Positions 34,760 to 43,982 of a stretch of DNA of 64,000 bases are shown here, in pieces (position 1 is the stretch's first letter; each line of letters begins with the position of its first letter). Source of the DNA: an uncultured Eubacterium sp. (lineage in GTDB: Bacteria > Bacillota > Clostridia > Lachnospirales > Lachnospiraceae); NCBI GenBank assembly GCA_910584595.1, contig CAJUBQ010000015.1, forward strand, positions 1-64,000, in the 5' to 3' direction. Both the position numbers and the translations under genes were made by a program. Below the pieces are notes generated by a model. It searched no databases. It had not been told where the DNA came from and was given only the letters and a program-made list of their open reading frames with translations.

Positions 34760-36178
34760 TTATTGTTTCTGCGCATCTTCCAGACTTACCCGGAATAAAC
34801 GTCTTAAGAGTTCTTTTCCATTGAACGGAATCAACGGATACAGATAACCGATGCCGGACAGTGTCTTGTTTCCGGCGATAGCGAAAATGCAGAGCAGAAT
34901 ACCGCCTATATACCCATAAACACCAAATATGCCTGTACTTATGAGCAGAATGATACGCATAAACTTTAATGCATACCCAAGCTCATAACTGGCCTGTGCA
35001 TAATTTGCGATAGCTACAAATGCCATATACAACATTGTCTCAGGATTAAACCAGCCGGATTGTGAAGCAAAGTCGCCAAGTACAATGCCAGCGATAACGC
35101 TTAAGGGGGTGCTTAGCATTTCAGGCGTATTCATAGCGGCCAGTTTCATGCCGTCAATGGCAAATTCCAGCAAAAGCAGCTGAAACAAGATAGGCACATG
35201 AATCTCATCTTTTACGAGGATAAAAGACAATGCCTGCGGCAGCCATTGCGGATCGTGTAAAAACAGCAGCCAGGTAGGAGTGAGTACAAGCGCGGTAATA
35301 TTTACAAGCAGCCTGGACAGACGCAGGTAAGTGCCGGTAACAGGCGGTAAATAATAGTCATTGGCTTCTTCAGTCAGTTCAAATAAACTGGCAGGCAGTA
35401 TAATGGCGGATGGAGAATTGTCTGTTAATAGTACAATACTTCCTTCTAAAATAGCTGCAGCGGCAGTATCCGGCCGTTCTGTATATTTGTATTTTGGAAA
35501 AGGGTTGATCCAGTGATGCGGACATAGTGATTCCGCAAGACTTTCGCAGTTCATCGTCAGGGCATCGACAGAGATTTCAGACAGACGTTTTCGGATATTG
35601 TCTAAAAAATGCGGATCTGCCCGCCCCCTCATATAGGAGAGCACTACGTCTGTACGGGAACTTTTGCCGACGGAAGTGATCTCCATAACAAGATCAGGAT
35701 TGCGGATTCTGCGTCGGATTAAAGCCGTATTAAATACGATCGTTTCTACAAAACCGTCTTTTGAGCCGCGCAATACCTTTTCTTTGGAAGGTTCTTCTAT
35801 ACTTCTGGCGGGATATGTTCGAAAATCAATGGCAAGCGCCTGCTCATAACCATCTATAATCAGAATAGGGACGCCAGACAAAAGTGAAGTAGTAAGCGAA
35901 TCGCTGTCTTTCACCAGTTCTACTTCTCCATAAGGGATCATAAGATTCGAAAATGCCTGTGCCGAAGGCGGCATTGTATCAGGCGTGACGGAGAAAAAGC
36001 TGTCCATGATCTTTTCTAAAATATCGTCTTTATGGAGTCCGTCAATCATATAAAAGCAGGCCGGTCTTTGAGCAATGACAAAAGAACGCAGCATCAGATC
36101 ATAACTTAGCTGCGGATGAAAAATTTCATCTATCATTTGCTGGTTAGCTGCAAAATCAGAGGTTAATTGTTTATTCAT
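34760..36178 (-). CDS. spoVAF: spore germination protein, GerA family (SpoVAF-like)
   Basis: 472 residues. An N-terminal soluble domain (ACFYMIDGLHKDDILEKIMD, then VPYGEVEL-like IPYGEVEL) precedes five or so membrane helices in the second half (about 255-450), including NITALVLTPTWLLFLH and AIDGMKLAAMNTPEML. GerA-type A subunits form nutrient receptors in the inner spore membrane; the ACFYxIDGxxKD start is that of the SpoVAF branch, which associates with germinant receptors. Other spoVA genes are not next to it, so the symbol rests on sequence only. GGAG nine bases before the ATG. Shows the organism belongs to a spore-forming lineage. Confidence 0.8.
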   Translation of the reverse strand: MNKQLTSDFAANQQMIDEIFHPQLSYDLMLRSFVIAQRPACFYMIDGLHKDDILEKIMDSFFSVTPDTMPPSAQAFSNLMIPYGEVELVKDSDSLTTSLLSGVPILIIDGYEQALAIDFRTYPARSIEEPSKEKVLRGSKDGFVETIVFNTALIRRRIRNPDLVMEITSVGKSSRTDVVLSYMRGRADPHFLDNIRKRLSEISVDALTMNCESLAESLCPHHWINPFPKYKYTERPDTAAAAILEGSIVLLTDNSPSAIILPASLFELTEEANDYYLPPVTGTYLRLSRLLVNITALVLTPTWLLFLHDPQWLPQALSFILVKDEIHVPILFQLLLLEFAIDGMKLAAMNTPEMLSTPLSVIAGIVLGDFASQSGWFNPETMLYMAFVAIANYAQASYELGYALKFMRIILLISTGIFGVYGYIGGILLCIFAIAGNKTLSGIGYLYPLIPFNGKELLRRLFRVSLEDAQKQ

Positions 36179-36584
36179 ACTTTTATACTCCTATTATAAT
36201 GTAGTGGATATATTGTAACAGTTTCAGCGGTTATCCAATGTCATTCACTTAAGCTTTCCATAGTCAGACTTTGCGCCTGACGGAATGGTTTTGCCGGCCA
36301 AAACATCCTCTGAAAGGATGTTAAAGGGGCGCTTTTATCGGAGGTGAAATATATTGACGTAAAATAATGAGGAATAGCATACAGATAGTGTGTAACATAT
36401 TTGGAAAAATATGCATAAAGTGTAAAATGCATGATAATTTTATGATTTTTCATTTTGACCTTGACAAACAGGCAGAATGGGAATATGATACATAGTAATC
36501 AATACTACATAATAAAATATCATATATTACATAATAAAGAAAAAGACACTAAAAAAAGCAAATGGCAGGCAAGGAGGAATCATC
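36179..36584. promoter_or_regulatory. intergenic region with hemolysin III promoter
   Basis: TTGACA (36461-36466), a 17-base spacer and TATGAT (36484-36489) make a near-consensus rightward promoter about 95 bases ahead of the next gene. Upstream, AACATCC...GGATGTT (about 36301-36321) forms a small hairpin. No gene seen. Confidence 0.7.
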
Positions 36585-37235
36585 ATGGATATTACGATTC
36601 GGGAACCGGGAAGTGCAATTACACATTTTATTGGCATGTTATCAGCAATTGCTGCATCAGCGCCGCTTCTAATCAAAGCGGGAGTTACGTCAGGCGTTCA
36701 GTGTGCCGTGGCGATGGGAGTTTTTATGTGCAGTATGATATTACTGTACGGAGCAAGTACGATGTATCATTCGGTAAACGTTTCAGATAAAATATTAAAA
36801 GTATTTCGTAAGATCGATCATATGATGATTTTTGTGCTCATTGCAGGGTCTTATACGCCGGTCTGCCTGATTGTATTAGGAGGCAGGCAGGGCTATACGC
36901 TTTTGTCAGTTGTATGGGGCATAGCGATTGTTGGTATGGTCATTAAAGCAGTCTGGATTACTTGTCCTAAATGGTTTTCTTCTGTTATTTATATTGCGAT
37001 GGGATGGGTATGTGTGGCAGTATTTGGAACGCTTTTGCAGACATTGCCGGTACAGGCGTTTTTATGGCTGTTGGCAGGGGGGATCATTTATACGATTGGT
37101 GGTGTGATCTATGCGCTCAAACTACCCATCTTTAATCAGCATCATAAATATTTTGGCTCACATGAAATCTTTCATTTATTTGTGATGGCAGGAAGTATCT
37201 GCCACTTTATATTTATGTATCGGTATGTGGCTTAA
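36585..37235 (+). CDS. hemolysin III / PAQR family membrane protein
   Basis: 216 residues with seven hydrophobic helices. Family motifs are ASTMYHSV (first His), FRKIDHMMIFVLIAGSYTP (Asp/His), and HEIFHLFVMAGSICHF (HxxxH near the end); these form the zinc site of PAQR-type proteins. Bacterial members affect membrane lipid homeostasis; lytic activity is not established from sequence. CAAGGAGG lies 8 bases before the ATG; own promoter and terminator. Confidence 0.9.
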   Translation: MDITIREPGSAITHFIGMLSAIAASAPLLIKAGVTSGVQCAVAMGVFMCSMILLYGASTMYHSVNVSDKILKVFRKIDHMMIFVLIAGSYTPVCLIVLGGRQGYTLLSVVWGIAIVGMVIKAVWITCPKWFSSVIYIAMGWVCVAVFGTLLQTLPVQAFLWLLAGGIIYTIGGVIYALKLPIFNQHHKYFGSHEIFHLFVMAGSICHFIFMYRYVA

Positions 37236-37241
37236 ATATGA

Positions 37242-37280
37242 AATCCGTTGGATGTGTCGGCATCCGGCGGATTTTTTTGA
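37242..37280 (+). terminator. terminator after hemolysin III gene
   Basis: AATCCGTTGGATG (37242-37254) pairs with CATCCGGCGGATT (37261-37273) with one mismatch and a wobble, then TTTTTT. Confidence 0.9.
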
Positions 37281-37394
37281 GCAATAATAACATATAATGA
37301 ACAGCAGAAGCTTTTTTTTCATACATAAATGAGCGCCGCGTCTTAGGAAAAATGTGTTATAATATAAACATTGTTGACAGGAGGGCTATCATCT

Positions 37395-38249
37395 ATGGAG
37401 CAAAAAATAAAACAGAATAAATCTGTGCAAAACACTTATCAAAAAGAGGGAGAAAACAGCATGGAGCAATGGCAGCGGAAACGGGGCGTCAGCGGCAGTA
37501 CATTAAAACTAATAGCTGTGATTACAATGATTATCGATCATACTGCGGCTGGCATTTTAGGCAGATATTTGTCAATCAGCGGATTGAACAATCTTAATAA
37601 TGGAAATATGGCGGAGATTCAGCAATGGCTGGATCAAAATGCGCAGTTGTTTGCTGTATATAACGTGATGCGCATGATTGGCAGACTGGCATTTCCGATC
37701 TATTGTTTTCTGATGGTAGAAGGGCTCAAACATACGCATAACAAAATGAAATATGCTGCAAGGCTGCTGGCGTTTGCGGCGATATCAGAAGTTCCGTTTG
37801 ATTTGTTGTTTCATGGAAAAATATTAGAATTTAGTTATCAGAATGTGTTCTTTACGCTGTTTATCGGTTTTCTTGTGATGGTGGGAATCCAGTGGGCACA
37901 GGAGCATCTTAAAAACAATCTGGCGCTGCAAATTCCCGTGATAGCGGTGGTGATTGTAGCAGGTATGGCAGCGGCGCATTTTGCTAATACAGATTATGCG
38001 GCCATTGGCATATTGTGTATGGTAACGCTTTATTTGTTCCGCAAGAAAAAAGTATGGCAGATTGTGACAGGATGTATTGTATTTGCCTGGGAGGTTGCAG
38101 CTCCTTTGGCATTTGTGCCGATTGGATTTTATAACGGAAAGCGTGGCTGGAAGCTAAAGTATTTCTTTTATCTGGTCTATCCGGTACATTTGCTGTTGCT
38201 ATATTTGATTTGCGTAGCGCTTGGAATTGCTTCTTATTCTGCGTTATAA
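37395..38249 (+). CDS. TraX family membrane protein
   Basis: About 284 residues, eight or so hydrophobic segments. Typical TraX features are STLKLIAVITMIIDHTAAGIL at the start of the domain, MRMIGRLAFPIYCFLMVEGL and the C-terminal FYLVYPVHLLLL. F-plasmid TraX acetylates pilin, but chromosomal homologues in Clostridia are widespread without a conjugation system and probably acylate surface sugars or proteins. The ATG at 37395 has CAGGAGGG 10 bases upstream; an internal ATG at 37461 is also possible. MATE gene follows after 37 bases. Confidence 0.85.
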   Translation: MEQKIKQNKSVQNTYQKEGENSMEQWQRKRGVSGSTLKLIAVITMIIDHTAAGILGRYLSISGLNNLNNGNMAEIQQWLDQNAQLFAVYNVMRMIGRLAFPIYCFLMVEGLKHTHNKMKYAARLLAFAAISEVPFDLLFHGKILEFSYQNVFFTLFIGFLVMVGIQWAQEHLKNNLALQIPVIAVVIVAGMAAAHFANTDYAAIGILCMVTLYLFRKKKVWQIVTGCIVFAWEVAAPLAFVPIGFYNGKRGWKLKYFFYLVYPVHLLLLYLICVALGIASYSAL

Positions 38250-38286
38250 ATGGTTTATTCCATGTATTTTGAAGGGGAGATGAGTA

Positions 38287-39642
38287 ATGATGGAGCAGGA
38301 GGAAGAAAAAGAGCTTTTTTATACACGCCGGCAGATGATGAAGCTAATATGGCCTCTGCTGCTGGAACAGTTTTTGGCAGTTACAATGGGGCTGGCGGAT
38401 ACATTTATGGTATCCAGCGTCAGCGAAGCAGCGGTATCCAGCGTTAGTTTGGTAGATACGCTGAATGTGCTGGTTTTTCAGATTTTATCGGCATTGGCGT
38501 CGGGCGGAGCAGTAGTAGTCAGCCAATACATGGGTCAGAAAAATTTCAGGCAGATGAAAAAGTGTTCGGCGCAGCTGTATAGTGTGCTTTTGATAAGCAC
38601 GAGCCTTGTGATGATCGTAACAGTGGCAGGGAGCAGAGGAATTTTGCGTTTTGTTTTTGGCAGTATTGATGATCGTGTCATGGGGTATGCACAGATATAT
38701 TTATTTATCAGCGCCGTGTCGTATCCGTTTATGGGAGTTTATAGTGCAGGAGCGGCGTTGTTTCGTGCACAGGGAAACAGCGAAGTGAGCATGAAAGCAA
38801 GCCTTGTTATGAATGTGATAAATATTTTTGGGAATGCGCTGCTCATTTATGGCTTTCATATGGGAGTGCTGGGAGCGGCGCTTGCAACTCTGGCAGGACG
38901 CATTTTCTCAGCGGTTTGGGTAACGCTGCAGCAGCAGAAAGCAGATCATCCGTTTCGCATTGACCGGATAACAGATCTAAAACCAGAAAGGCAACAGATA
39001 CGCCCTATTCTTGTGATCGGCATTCCAAGCGGACTGGAAAATGGAATGTTTCAGATTGGAAAGCTGTGTGTCAGCAGCCTGACAGCAACGCTTGGAACCT
39101 CTGCGATTGCAGCCAATGCGGTAGCCAATACGGTTGCGACAGTAGCTAACATTCCAGGCAATACCATCGGCCTTGCGGTCATTCCAGTGATTGGACGATG
39201 TCTGGGTGCAGGAGATAAAGAGCAGGCAAAGCGATATGCAAAGCAGTTGCTAGCAATGGCAGCCATTGGCCTGGCAGTCATGAATATTGCTGTATATGCC
39301 AGCATTCCGTTCGTATCCGAAGCTTATCATCTGACAAAAGCAGCAAAGGAGATGTGTATCGAAGTTATCCGGCTGTTTTGTATTTTCAGTATTTTTTTCT
39401 GGGCGCTTAGTTTTACGCTGCCGCAAGTGCTGCGCAGCGGGGGAGACGCAAAGTATACGATGAGCATCAGCATTTTGAGCATGTGGATCTTTCGTGTGGT
39501 GCTGTCTTACTATTTTGTGCAGCAAATGAATATGGGACTTACCGGCGTCTGGCTGGGAATGTGTATCGATTGGATCTGCAGGAGCATTTTCTTTGGCGTC
39601 CGCTTTCTTGGCGGAAAATGGATGGAACATAGAGTCATCTAG
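38287..39642 (+). CDS. MATE family efflux transporter
   Basis: 451 residues with twelve hydrophobic helices in two related halves. The N-half has MKLIWPLLLEQFLAVTMGLADTFMVS and the second IPSGLENGMFQIGKL; GNTIGLAVIPVIGRCLGAGD is the conserved helix-loop. Sodium- or proton-driven multidrug/organic-cation antiporter of the NorM/DinF type; substrate not predictable. GGGGAG precedes the ATG. Follows traX in the same direction with a short gap, probably co-transcribed. Confidence 0.92.
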   Translation: MMEQEEEKELFYTRRQMMKLIWPLLLEQFLAVTMGLADTFMVSSVSEAAVSSVSLVDTLNVLVFQILSALASGGAVVVSQYMGQKNFRQMKKCSAQLYSVLLISTSLVMIVTVAGSRGILRFVFGSIDDRVMGYAQIYLFISAVSYPFMGVYSAGAALFRAQGNSEVSMKASLVMNVINIFGNALLIYGFHMGVLGAALATLAGRIFSAVWVTLQQQKADHPFRIDRITDLKPERQQIRPILVIGIPSGLENGMFQIGKLCVSSLTATLGTSAIAANAVANTVATVANIPGNTIGLAVIPVIGRCLGAGDKEQAKRYAKQLLAMAAIGLAVMNIAVYASIPFVSEAYHLTKAAKEMCIEVIRLFCIFSIFFWALSFTLPQVLRSGGDAKYTMSISILSMWIFRVVLSYYFVQQMNMGLTGVWLGMCIDWICRSIFFGVRFLGGKWMEHRVI

Positions 39643-39656
39643 CAAATAAAAACTGC

Positions 39657-39685
39657 TTGCTTTTCCTTGTAGGATATCGTATCAT
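39657..39685 (+). promoter_or_regulatory. promoter of the Rrf2 regulator
   Basis: TTGCTT (39657-39662), a 17-base spacer and TATCAT (39680-39685). The overlapping GATATCGTATCATAGATAC stretch is dyad-like and could be the regulator's own operator. Confidence 0.5.
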
Positions 39686-39717
39686 AGATACTTAGTAGGA
39701 ATTATGGAGGAATAGCT

Positions 39718-40152
39718 ATGAGGATTTCGACAAAAGGAAGATATGCGCTGCGTTTAATGCTGGATCTGGCGCTGCATGATACAGGAACGCCTGTCAGGAT
39801 TAAAGAAATTGCTGCCAGGCAGGAAATATCAGATAAATATCTGGAGCAGATTGTCGCAGTATTAAATAAAGCCGGATATGTACGCAGCGTACGCGGCCCG
39901 CAAGGCGGCTATCTGCTGAACAAGCCGTCAGAGGAGTGTACGGTGGGGATGATTTTGCGGCTGACGGAAGGAAGCCTTGCGCCTGTAGAATGTCTGGATT
40001 CGGAGATTGGAGGCTGTGATAAAAGTGATGACTGCGTAACGGTTCTGGTATATCGAAAGATGAACGAGGCTGTGAATGAAGTGATTGACCATATCACGCT
40101 TGCGGATTTGATGGGCTGGAAACTGCAGAAGGATGGAGATTACAGTATATAA
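39718..40152 (+). CDS. Rrf2 family regulator, IscR-like
   Basis: 144 residues. The N-terminal winged HTH starts MRISTKGRYALRLMLDLAL and includes VRSVRGPQGGYLLNKP (wing). Three Cys with IscR-like spacing (Cys92, Cys100, Cys106 in VECLDSEIGGCDKSDDC) can hold an iron-sulfur cluster, so the protein probably senses Fe-S status, cysteine or redox. No isc/suf genes follow within the window, unlike many IscR loci; a terminator lies 47 bases after its stop. GGAGG is 7 bases before the ATG. Confidence 0.88.
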   Translation: MRISTKGRYALRLMLDLALHDTGTPVRIKEIAARQEISDKYLEQIVAVLNKAGYVRSVRGPQGGYLLNKPSEECTVGMILRLTEGSLAPVECLDSEIGGCDKSDDCVTVLVYRKMNEAVNEVIDHITLADLMGWKLQKDGDYSI

Positions 40153-40198
40153 AGGTTTGTCCGAGGAAATGTGAAAAATGAAAAGTTTAGCTTGATTT

Positions 40199-40258
40199 TT
40201 GAACCCGATATAAATATTACATGATGAATGTTTATATCGGGTTCAAAGTCTTTTTATG
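40199..40258. terminator. strong bidirectional terminator
   Basis: A perfect 16-bp stem: TTGAACCCGATATAAA (40199-40214) with TTTATATCGGGTTCAA (40231-40246), then AGTCTTTTT. It separates the convergent Rrf2 and GH13 genes. Confidence 0.9.
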
Positions 40259-40316
40259 GTGGAATATGTCCTGAGATTTTCCTGTGTAATAATCTGTGAA
40301 TGTCTTTATTTTTTAT

Positions 40317-42041
40317 TTAACGAAAGCTCTTAATCCACGCAATTAAGGAATCATGATATACATTTGCTTCGACATCTCTGCGCATCTGATCGGTAACAGG
40401 GCCGTTTTTCTCCATAATAGCAAGAATTGCTTCCTGAAGTCCTGCAATCTTTCCGTTTTCAAAATCCTGTGAGTCAGAGGAAACTGCTTGTTTGTCATTT
40501 GCCTGTGCACAACTGTCTGCGGATGGAACCGGTTCTGCTTTGGCAGAGTTGTCTGCAGGTTTTGCAGTATTGGTTTCCGTATGGATTTCTTTCACAGCAT
40601 TTGCGTTTTCAGGCGCAGACGGAGCCGGCTGTGCAGCAGTTTGCGGTTGTGTAATGACTGGCGTTACAGGTGATACAGGAGCTTTTGTATCCGGTGTAAC
40701 AGGCAGCCAGATATCACCGCTGTTTGCCTTTACATTTACAACGATATTTCCACCGTTTACAGATACTTTTTCTCCGGAAAGAGCTCCGATATATTGTGCG
40801 GCGCTGCCGGCGCGGAGTGTCATAACATAATCACTGTCATCGTTGTTTACAGAGACAATGACAGATTGTCCGTTAAGATTTCTGGAAAATGCATACTGGC
40901 GGTTGGTCAGCAGCAATTCCTGATAATCGCCGTAAGAAAGCGCAGGAGTATTCTGACGGATGTTTCCTAATGCTGCGATCAGGCATGTATGAGGATTGTC
41001 TGTAACGGCATCTGCATAGTCTGACAGGGAAAGTGCAGGACGTAAAGAATCATCAGAAAAACGTTCTTTCTTTCCTTCGATGCCAAATTCAGACCCATAA
41101 TAAATCGATGGGACGCCCGGGAGGGTATAGAGCAGGATATGAACAGGGTTAAAGTGGGCTTTGTTGTTCAGCTTTGTATAAATACGTTCTACGTCGTGGT
41201 TGTCCACAAAATTATAGAGCTTTAATCCGTCCGGACGGCTGCCGCCCATTTCATATAATCGTTTGACCGTATGTGCAATTTCAAAATAGTTGTGATCGTT
41301 ATGCCCGGAATACAACGCTTTATGAAGGTTGTAGTTGGTAACGGAATGCAAAGTGCCTTCATTGACCCAACGCGTATAATCACCGTGAATAACTTCACCC
41401 ATCAGCCAGAAGTCAGGTTTTACTTCATTTGCTGTATGGCGCAGAGATTTCATATACTCAAAATCTAAAACATCTGCAGCGTCCAGACGGATTCCATCAA
41501 TATCAAATTCGCTGACCCAAAAGCGGATAACATCGCAAATATAGTCTCTGACAGCAGGATTGTGCTGATTCAGTTTTACGAGCAGATTGTAGCCGCCCCA
41601 GTTTTCATAAGAAAAACCGTCATTATATTCATTATTTCCCCAGAAGTTCACGTTGCAGTACCAATCTTTGTAAGGAGAATTTTCCCGATTTTTTTTAATA
41701 TCCTGAAAAGCAAAAAAATCACGTCCGGTATGGTTGAAAACACCATCTAAAATAACACGGATGCCCTGTTCGTGGCATTTTGCGACATAATTTGTCAGAT
41801 CTTCGTTTGTGCCAAGTCTGCTGTCCAGCTTTTTGTAATCCGTGGTTTCATACCCATGCCCTACGGACTCAAACAGCGGCCCGATGTAAACGGCGTTGCA
41901 GCCGATTTCTTTCATATGGGAAATCCATGGGATAAGTGTGTTCAGACGGTGTTCCGGCGTGCCGTAAGAATTTTCTTTTGGCGCTCCTGTAAGTCCCAGT
42001 GGATAAATGTGATAAAATACAGCTTCGTCATACCATGCCAT
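40317..42041 (-). CDS. cytoplasmic GH13 alpha-amylase-family enzyme with C-terminal extension
   Basis: 574 residues. The GH13 (alpha/beta)8 barrel shows region I DGVFNHTGRD, region II DGIRLDAADVL (nucleophile Asp), region III GEVIHGDY (acid/base Glu) and region IV FVDNHDVERI. No signal peptide, so it acts inside the cell on maltodextrins, like cyclomaltodextrinase or neopullulanase, but the usual N-terminal dimer domain is absent. After the barrel and a beta domain comes an Ala/Pro/Thr-rich linker (about 430-520) and a 45-residue helical tail ending LIAWIKSFR, which is unusual for the family. The start at 42041 follows TAGGAGG; upstream residues lack support. Confidence 0.88.
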   Translation of the reverse strand: MAWYDEAVFYHIYPLGLTGAPKENSYGTPEHRLNTLIPWISHMKEIGCNAVYIGPLFESVGHGYETTDYKKLDSRLGTNEDLTNYVAKCHEQGIRVILDGVFNHTGRDFFAFQDIKKNRENSPYKDWYCNVNFWGNNEYNDGFSYENWGGYNLLVKLNQHNPAVRDYICDVIRFWVSEFDIDGIRLDAADVLDFEYMKSLRHTANEVKPDFWLMGEVIHGDYTRWVNEGTLHSVTNYNLHKALYSGHNDHNYFEIAHTVKRLYEMGGSRPDGLKLYNFVDNHDVERIYTKLNNKAHFNPVHILLYTLPGVPSIYYGSEFGIEGKKERFSDDSLRPALSLSDYADAVTDNPHTCLIAALGNIRQNTPALSYGDYQELLLTNRQYAFSRNLNGQSVIVSVNNDDSDYVMTLRAGSAAQYIGALSGEKVSVNGGNIVVNVKANSGDIWLPVTPDTKAPVSPVTPVITQPQTAAQPAPSAPENANAVKEIHTETNTAKPADNSAKAEPVPSADSCAQANDKQAVSSDSQDFENGKIAGLQEAILAIMEKNGPVTDQMRRDVEANVYHDSLIAWIKSFR

Positions 42042-42232
42042 ATGTAAACCTCCTAAATGTTTTATATTTTTTCTTATTTTTGTCACTGCGTTTTATTTTA
42101 GCATGAAAAAGCCGGATGTTCAATCATTTCTCAAATTTTTTAAAAGTGGAAAAAAAACTGTTTTTTTAATGACAAATGACCAAAAAAAGAGTAACATAAA
42201 GAATAGCAAAAATAATATTTCGGAGGTGCTTC

Positions 42233-43828
42233 ATGAGCGATATTAAAGAAACAATAGCAAATGGAAAAGCTGTGCTCGGTATAGAGTTTGGCTCCACTCG
42301 TATTAAGGCGGTGCTGATCGGAGAAGACAATACGCCGATCGCGTCCGGCGCGCATGACTGGGAAAACCGTCTGGAGGACGGAATCTGGACGTATACGCTG
42401 GATGATATTTGGACAGGCTTACAGGACAGTTATACAAAGATGACAGAAGATGTAAAAACACAGTATGGCGTAGAAGTGACAAATCTTGCTGCGATCGGGT
42501 TTTCAGCTATGATGCATGGATACATGGTATTTGATAAGGCAGGAGAATTGCTGGTTCCGTTCCGTACGTGGAGAAATACGATTACCGAACAGGCAAGCGA
42601 ACAGCTGACAGAGCTGTTTCAGTACCATATCCCGCAAAGATGGAGTATTGCACATTTAGATCAGGCAATTTTAAATGGAGAAGAGCATGTGGCGAAGATT
42701 GATTATCTCGTTACACTTGCCGGATACATACATTGGCAGCTGACAGGAGAAAAGGCGCTTGGCGTCGGCGAGGCGTCCGGTATGTTTCCAATAGATATTG
42801 CGACCTGTGATTATAACGAGCGGATGATCGGCCAGTTTAATGAAAGAATCTCAGACAAAGGATATGCATGGAAATTAAGAGATATCATGCCAAAAGTACT
42901 TTCAGCAGGTGAAGCTGCCGGAAATCTGACAGAAGAAGGTGCAAAGAAGCTGGATGTATCCGGAAAGCTGCAGGCAGGCATTCCAATCTGTCCGCCGGAA
43001 GGCGATGCGGGAACAGGCATGGTAGCAACGAACAGCGTTGCGGTACGTACAGGCAATGTGTCTGCAGGCACTTCAGTATTTGGAATGGTCGTTATGGAAA
43101 AAGAGCTGTCAAAAGTATATGAAGAGATTGACCTTGTAACAACGCCAACCGGAAATCTTGTTGGTATGGTGCACTGCAATAACTGTACCTCAGATCTCAA
43201 TGCATGGGTGAACCTGTTTAAGGAATTTGCGGAGAGCTTTGGCATGACGGTGGATATGAATCAGCTGTTTGGCGTTTTGTATCACAAAGCATTAGAAGGG
43301 GATAAGAATTGCGGCGGTCTGCTTGCATACAATTATTTCTCAGGGGAGCATGTAACCAATTTTGAGGCCGGGCGTCCGCTGTTTGTGCGCAAACCGGACA
43401 GTAATTTTAATCTGGCAAACTTTATGCGCGTACATTTAATGACATCTTTAAGTGCATTAAAAACAGGTCTGAACCTGATGCTCAAAGAAGAAGGCGTAAA
43501 AGTAGATAAAATGTTAGGGCATGGCGGTTTGTTCAAGACCAAAGGCGTAGGACAGAGTATTCTTGCAGCGGCAATTGACGCGCCGGTATTTGTAATGGAA
43601 ACTGCCGGAGAAGGCGGTGCATGGGGAATTGCGCTGCTGGCGTCATATATGGTAAATAAATCCGACGGGGAAAGTCTGGACGATTATCTGAATCAAAAAG
43701 TATTTGCCGGACAGGAAGGGACAAGAATGGATCCGGATCCGGATGATGTAAAAGGGTTTGATGAGTTTTTGGAAGTATATTCTGCAGGACTTCCGATTGA
43801 GAGAGCAGCTGTAGATCATATGGCGTAG
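42233..43828 (+). CDS. FGGY-family carbohydrate kinase (pentulokinase type)
   Basis: 531 residues with the two actin-like ATPase domains of FGGY kinases. Phosphate-1 loop GIEFGSTRIKAVLIG, SAMMHGYMVFD substrate region, PPEGDAGTGMVATNSV (phosphate-2/adenosine side) and GHGGLFKTKGVGQSILAAA. The closest types are the Firmicute ribulokinase/xylulokinase-like proteins that usually neighbour araA/araD; those genes are absent here, so the substrate is uncertain (L-ribulose or D-xylulose most likely). CGGAGGTG precedes the ATG; terminator at 43861. Confidence 0.85.
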   Translation: MSDIKETIANGKAVLGIEFGSTRIKAVLIGEDNTPIASGAHDWENRLEDGIWTYTLDDIWTGLQDSYTKMTEDVKTQYGVEVTNLAAIGFSAMMHGYMVFDKAGELLVPFRTWRNTITEQASEQLTELFQYHIPQRWSIAHLDQAILNGEEHVAKIDYLVTLAGYIHWQLTGEKALGVGEASGMFPIDIATCDYNERMIGQFNERISDKGYAWKLRDIMPKVLSAGEAAGNLTEEGAKKLDVSGKLQAGIPICPPEGDAGTGMVATNSVAVRTGNVSAGTSVFGMVVMEKELSKVYEEIDLVTTPTGNLVGMVHCNNCTSDLNAWVNLFKEFAESFGMTVDMNQLFGVLYHKALEGDKNCGGLLAYNYFSGEHVTNFEAGRPLFVRKPDSNFNLANFMRVHLMTSLSALKTGLNLMLKEEGVKVDKMLGHGGLFKTKGVGQSILAAAIDAPVFVMETAGEGGAWGIALLASYMVNKSDGESLDDYLNQKVFAGQEGTRMDPDPDDVKGFDEFLEVYSAGLPIERAAVDHMA

Positions 43829-43860
43829 GAATCTGTCAGGATCCTTTTGGTGAATACAAC

Positions 43861-43912
43861 AGAATCCGGCACATTTGAAGATCGCCTGCGGCGAAGTGCC
43901 GGATTCTTTCGT
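43861..43912 (+). terminator. terminator after the FGGY kinase
   Basis: AGAATCCGGCAC (43861-43872) pairs perfectly with GTGCCGGATTCT (43896-43907), then TTCG. Confidence 0.85.
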
Positions 43913-43982
43913 TATCAAATAAGGTCAGGTTAGACGATATGACAGATAAAGAAAGATAAGTAAAATAGAGGAAATATAGTTT

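Noticed and set aside
36241..36453. 70-codon leftward frame before the hemolysin III gene
   Set aside because: Overlaps a hairpin and lacks both a ribosome binding site and any family resemblance.
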